Source of the DNA: an uncultured Prevotellaceae bacterium
Lineage (GTDB): Bacteria; Bacteroidota; Bacteroidia; Bacteroidales; Muribaculaceae
Assembly: GCA_900318535.1 (NCBI GenBank)
Contig: ONKU01000020.1
Location: 1 to 39,190, forward strand
Direction of reading: 5' to 3'
Length of the DNA stretch: 39,190 nucleotides
Below the pieces are notes generated by a model that searched no databases, had not been told where the DNA came from, and saw only the letters and a list, made by a program, of their open reading frames with translations. This document shows, piece after piece, positions 38,095 to 39,190 of the stretch. Positions within the stretch are counted from its first letter, which is position 1. Every line of letters starts with the position of its first letter. The position numbers and the translations under genes were made by a program.

Positions 38095-38874
38095 ATGCAA
38101 ACCGTACTTTTCCATTCAACGATATACGGACCCATCCACAGCCGCAGGCTGGGAATGTCCCTCGGTATTAACCTCATGCCCAACGACGGCAAGATCTGTT
38201 CTTTTGACTGCCTGTACTGCGAGGCCGGCTTCAATGCCCAGGGTCCCGGCAAGGATGGCGTGCCCACACGGGAGGCCGTGAAGAAACAGCTCAGGCACAA
38301 ACTCGAGGAAATGAAGGCCAACGGACAGACACTCGACGTCATCACCTTCTCGGGCAATGGAGAACCCACCCTGCACCCTGAGTTCAAAAAAGTGGTGGAC
38401 GATGTGCTCAGACTGCGAACCGAGTTTTTCCCTGATGCCAAGGTGTCGGTGCTCAGTAACTCGACCATGGCAGGAAAGCCTACCGTTGTCGAGGCCCTGC
38501 TCAAGGTGGACAACAACATTCTCAAGCTCGACAGCGCCATGCCGCACACCTTCAGGGTGCTCAACCGCCCCACGTCGCCCAACTGCCTGCCCGATGGCGT
38601 CATTGCCGACCTCAAGCGATTCAAGGGGCAGTGCGTGGTACAGACGATCATGGTTCGCGGCGAATATGACGGCGAGCACTTCGACAACACCACCGACGAG
38701 GAGTTGGATGCCCTCTTGAGTGCCTATCTCGAGATCGGTCCCCGCGAGGTGATGCTCTACAGCATCGATCGCAAGACGCCCGCCGAGAACCTCGAAAAGG
38801 TCTCCAAAGAGGAGCTGGAAAAGATCGCCCAGCGATTCCGTGACGCTGGAATCAAGGTCCAGGTCAACGCATAA
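38095..38874 (+). CDS. Radical SAM protein
   Basis: A 259-residue radical SAM enzyme. The cluster motif is C35-x3-C39-x2-C42 (CSFDCLYCEAG), which binds the [4Fe-4S] cluster used to cleave S-adenosylmethionine. SGNGEPT at 86-92 is the SAM-binding motif. The N-terminus (YGPIHSRRLGMSLGINLMP) and overall size resemble small COG0731-type radical SAM proteins. The reaction cannot be told from the sequence. It is separated by 55 bp from the upstream hypothetical gene, in AT-rich DNA without an exact -7 box, so it may be co-transcribed. GTGTAAATCACAC (38061-38073) there is a weak palindrome. Confidence 0.9.
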   Translation: MQTVLFHSTIYGPIHSRRLGMSLGINLMPNDGKICSFDCLYCEAGFNAQGPGKDGVPTREAVKKQLRHKLEEMKANGQTLDVITFSGNGEPTLHPEFKKVVDDVLRLRTEFFPDAKVSVLSNSTMAGKPTVVEALLKVDNNILKLDSAMPHTFRVLNRPTSPNCLPDGVIADLKRFKGQCVVQTIMVRGEYDGEHFDNTTDEELDALLSAYLEIGPREVMLYSIDRKTPAENLEKVSKEELEKIAQRFRDAGIKVQVNA

Positions 38875-38898
38875 TTGGAGCAGTATCTTTTTAATAAT

Positions 38899-38950
38899 AA
38901 ATGGGCTCATTTTCGCTAGTAATACTTTCGAGGCGAAAATGAGCCCATTT
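38899..38950. terminator. Perfect 18-bp hairpin after the radical SAM gene
   Basis: The arms 38899-38916 (AAATGGGCTCATTTTCGC) and 38933-38950 are perfect inverted repeats, with a 16-nt loop. It starts 25 bp past the stop. No T-run follows, but the arm itself ends CCCATTT, so a weak U-tract exists. It is longer and more perfect than the other terminators here, and an RNA-processing or repeat origin is possible. Confidence 0.6.
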
Positions 38951-39033
38951 AATACCGAATTTTCTCGAAAAATGGCCAAATTCGCTACCGAATTGTTAAC
39001 GGAAGTTATTTTTAGAAGTTTTTGACTGGAATA

Positions 39034-39065
39034 TTTGGTCAGTTTCTGGAACGGCTATACTTTTG
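39034..39065 (+). promoter_or_regulatory. Strong promoter reading out of the window
   Basis: TTTG (39034-39037) and TACTTTTG (39058-39065) match -33 and -7 with a 20-nt spacer. Transcription should start near 39070 and proceed to the right. Confidence 0.8.
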
Positions 39066-39078
39066 CATCGCTTTTGCG

Positions 39079-39114
39079 GCTCACAATATGTCAAATTGCG
39101 TGAGCGATTTTTTT
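39079..39114 (+). promoter_or_regulatory. Attenuator-like hairpin in the leader of the next gene
   Basis: GCTCAC (39079-39084) and GTGAGC (39100-39105) form a 6-bp stem with a 15-nt loop. It is followed by GA and seven T (39108-39114), the form of an intrinsic terminator. It lies only about 10 nt past the predicted transcription start and upstream of the next start codon, so it could attenuate that gene or end a short RNA. Confidence 0.5.
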
Positions 39115-39164
39115 GACGCCTTTTTCGGGCGGTCTGTTGTGCCGGAAAAGCTTAGTTCTTTGAA

Positions 39165-39190
39165 ATGTTTGCAATGAGGAAATTGACAGT
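39165..39190 (+). CDS. Probable start of the next gene (partial)
   Basis: ATG at 39165 and, in the same frame, at 39174 (MRKLT) open a frame that runs off the window. MRKLT is a typical signal-peptide start. It lies about 95-105 nt past the predicted transcription start. Only a few codons are visible, so the identity is unknown. Confidence 0.35.

Noticed and set aside
1-39190. CRISPR arrays, tRNA or rRNA genes, prophage genes
   Set aside because: No regularly spaced repeats, no cloverleaf with TTCGA-type arms or rRNA-like stretches, and no phage structural genes were recognised.

Overview
The window looks like chromosomal DNA from a gut-type member of the Bacteroidales (Prevotellaceae- or Muribaculaceae-like). 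The evidence is the gene content (SusD-like protein, DUF3667, GlgB of the GH13_8 type, M16 pairs, viroplasmin-type RNase H, dockerin-like surface proteins) and the promoters. Most transcription units start just downstream of an exact TAnnTTTG box, the -7 element of Bacteroidota promoters, often with TTTG or TTG about 19-21 nt further upstream. Coding DNA is GC-rich and intergenic DNA is AT-rich. I see no rRNA, tRNA, CRISPR array or prophage. The species cannot be named from this sequence alone.

Layout. 1-450: a possible transposase 3' end, then a GC-rich multi-hairpin region. 453-6347 (-): two tandem secreted M16 zinc peptidases, each with its own promoter. 6490-7174 (-): a small membrane protein and two micro-ORFs. 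7194-7344: a palindromic dispersed repeat. 7352-9463 (-): an ABC ATPase-permease-GntR (YtrA-type) operon with a perfect palindromic operator at its promoter. 9599-9819: a MITE-like inverted repeat. 9929-17148: a secreted-protein island with a small dockerin-like protein, a Cthe_2159-type beta-helix protein, and two paralogous Ig-like repeat proteins with different C-termini. 17314-18006: a GYF/dispanin membrane protein. 18047-21944 (-): an apparent operon SIS isomerase, PfkB-like protein, TPR-GDPD fusion, ribH. 22109-23071: DUF3667 protein. 23110-24955 (-): recF, DUF721, thioesterase. 25027-25815: pgeF-like gene. 25878-26753 (-): zinc metallopeptidase. 26974-29055: glgB. 29157-32006: a dockerin-SusD-Calx-beta fusion. 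32093-33376 (-): U32 protein. 33392-33943: a GxxExxY nuclease-like gene inside long terminal inverted repeats. 33950-36571 (-): mutS. 36851-38874: RNase H, a hypothetical protein and a radical SAM protein. 38899-39190: a perfect 18-bp hairpin, a strong promoter, an attenuator-like hairpin and probably the start of the next gene.

How the parts relate. Most of the backbone is housekeeping: DNA repair (recF, mutS), RNA metabolism (RNase H, U32, radical SAM), riboflavin (ribH) and glycogen (glgB). Between these sits a cell-surface theme. Three secreted proteins carry paired dockerin-like calcium loops, and one of them is fused to a SusD-like domain that lacks a lipobox and has no SusC neighbour. 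The best candidates for something undescribed are the GxxExxY element with a gene-less relative about 26 kb away, the dockerin-SusD fusion, the PfkB-like protein that has lost its catalytic GAGD motif, the TPR-GDPD fusion, and the paired micro-ORFs.
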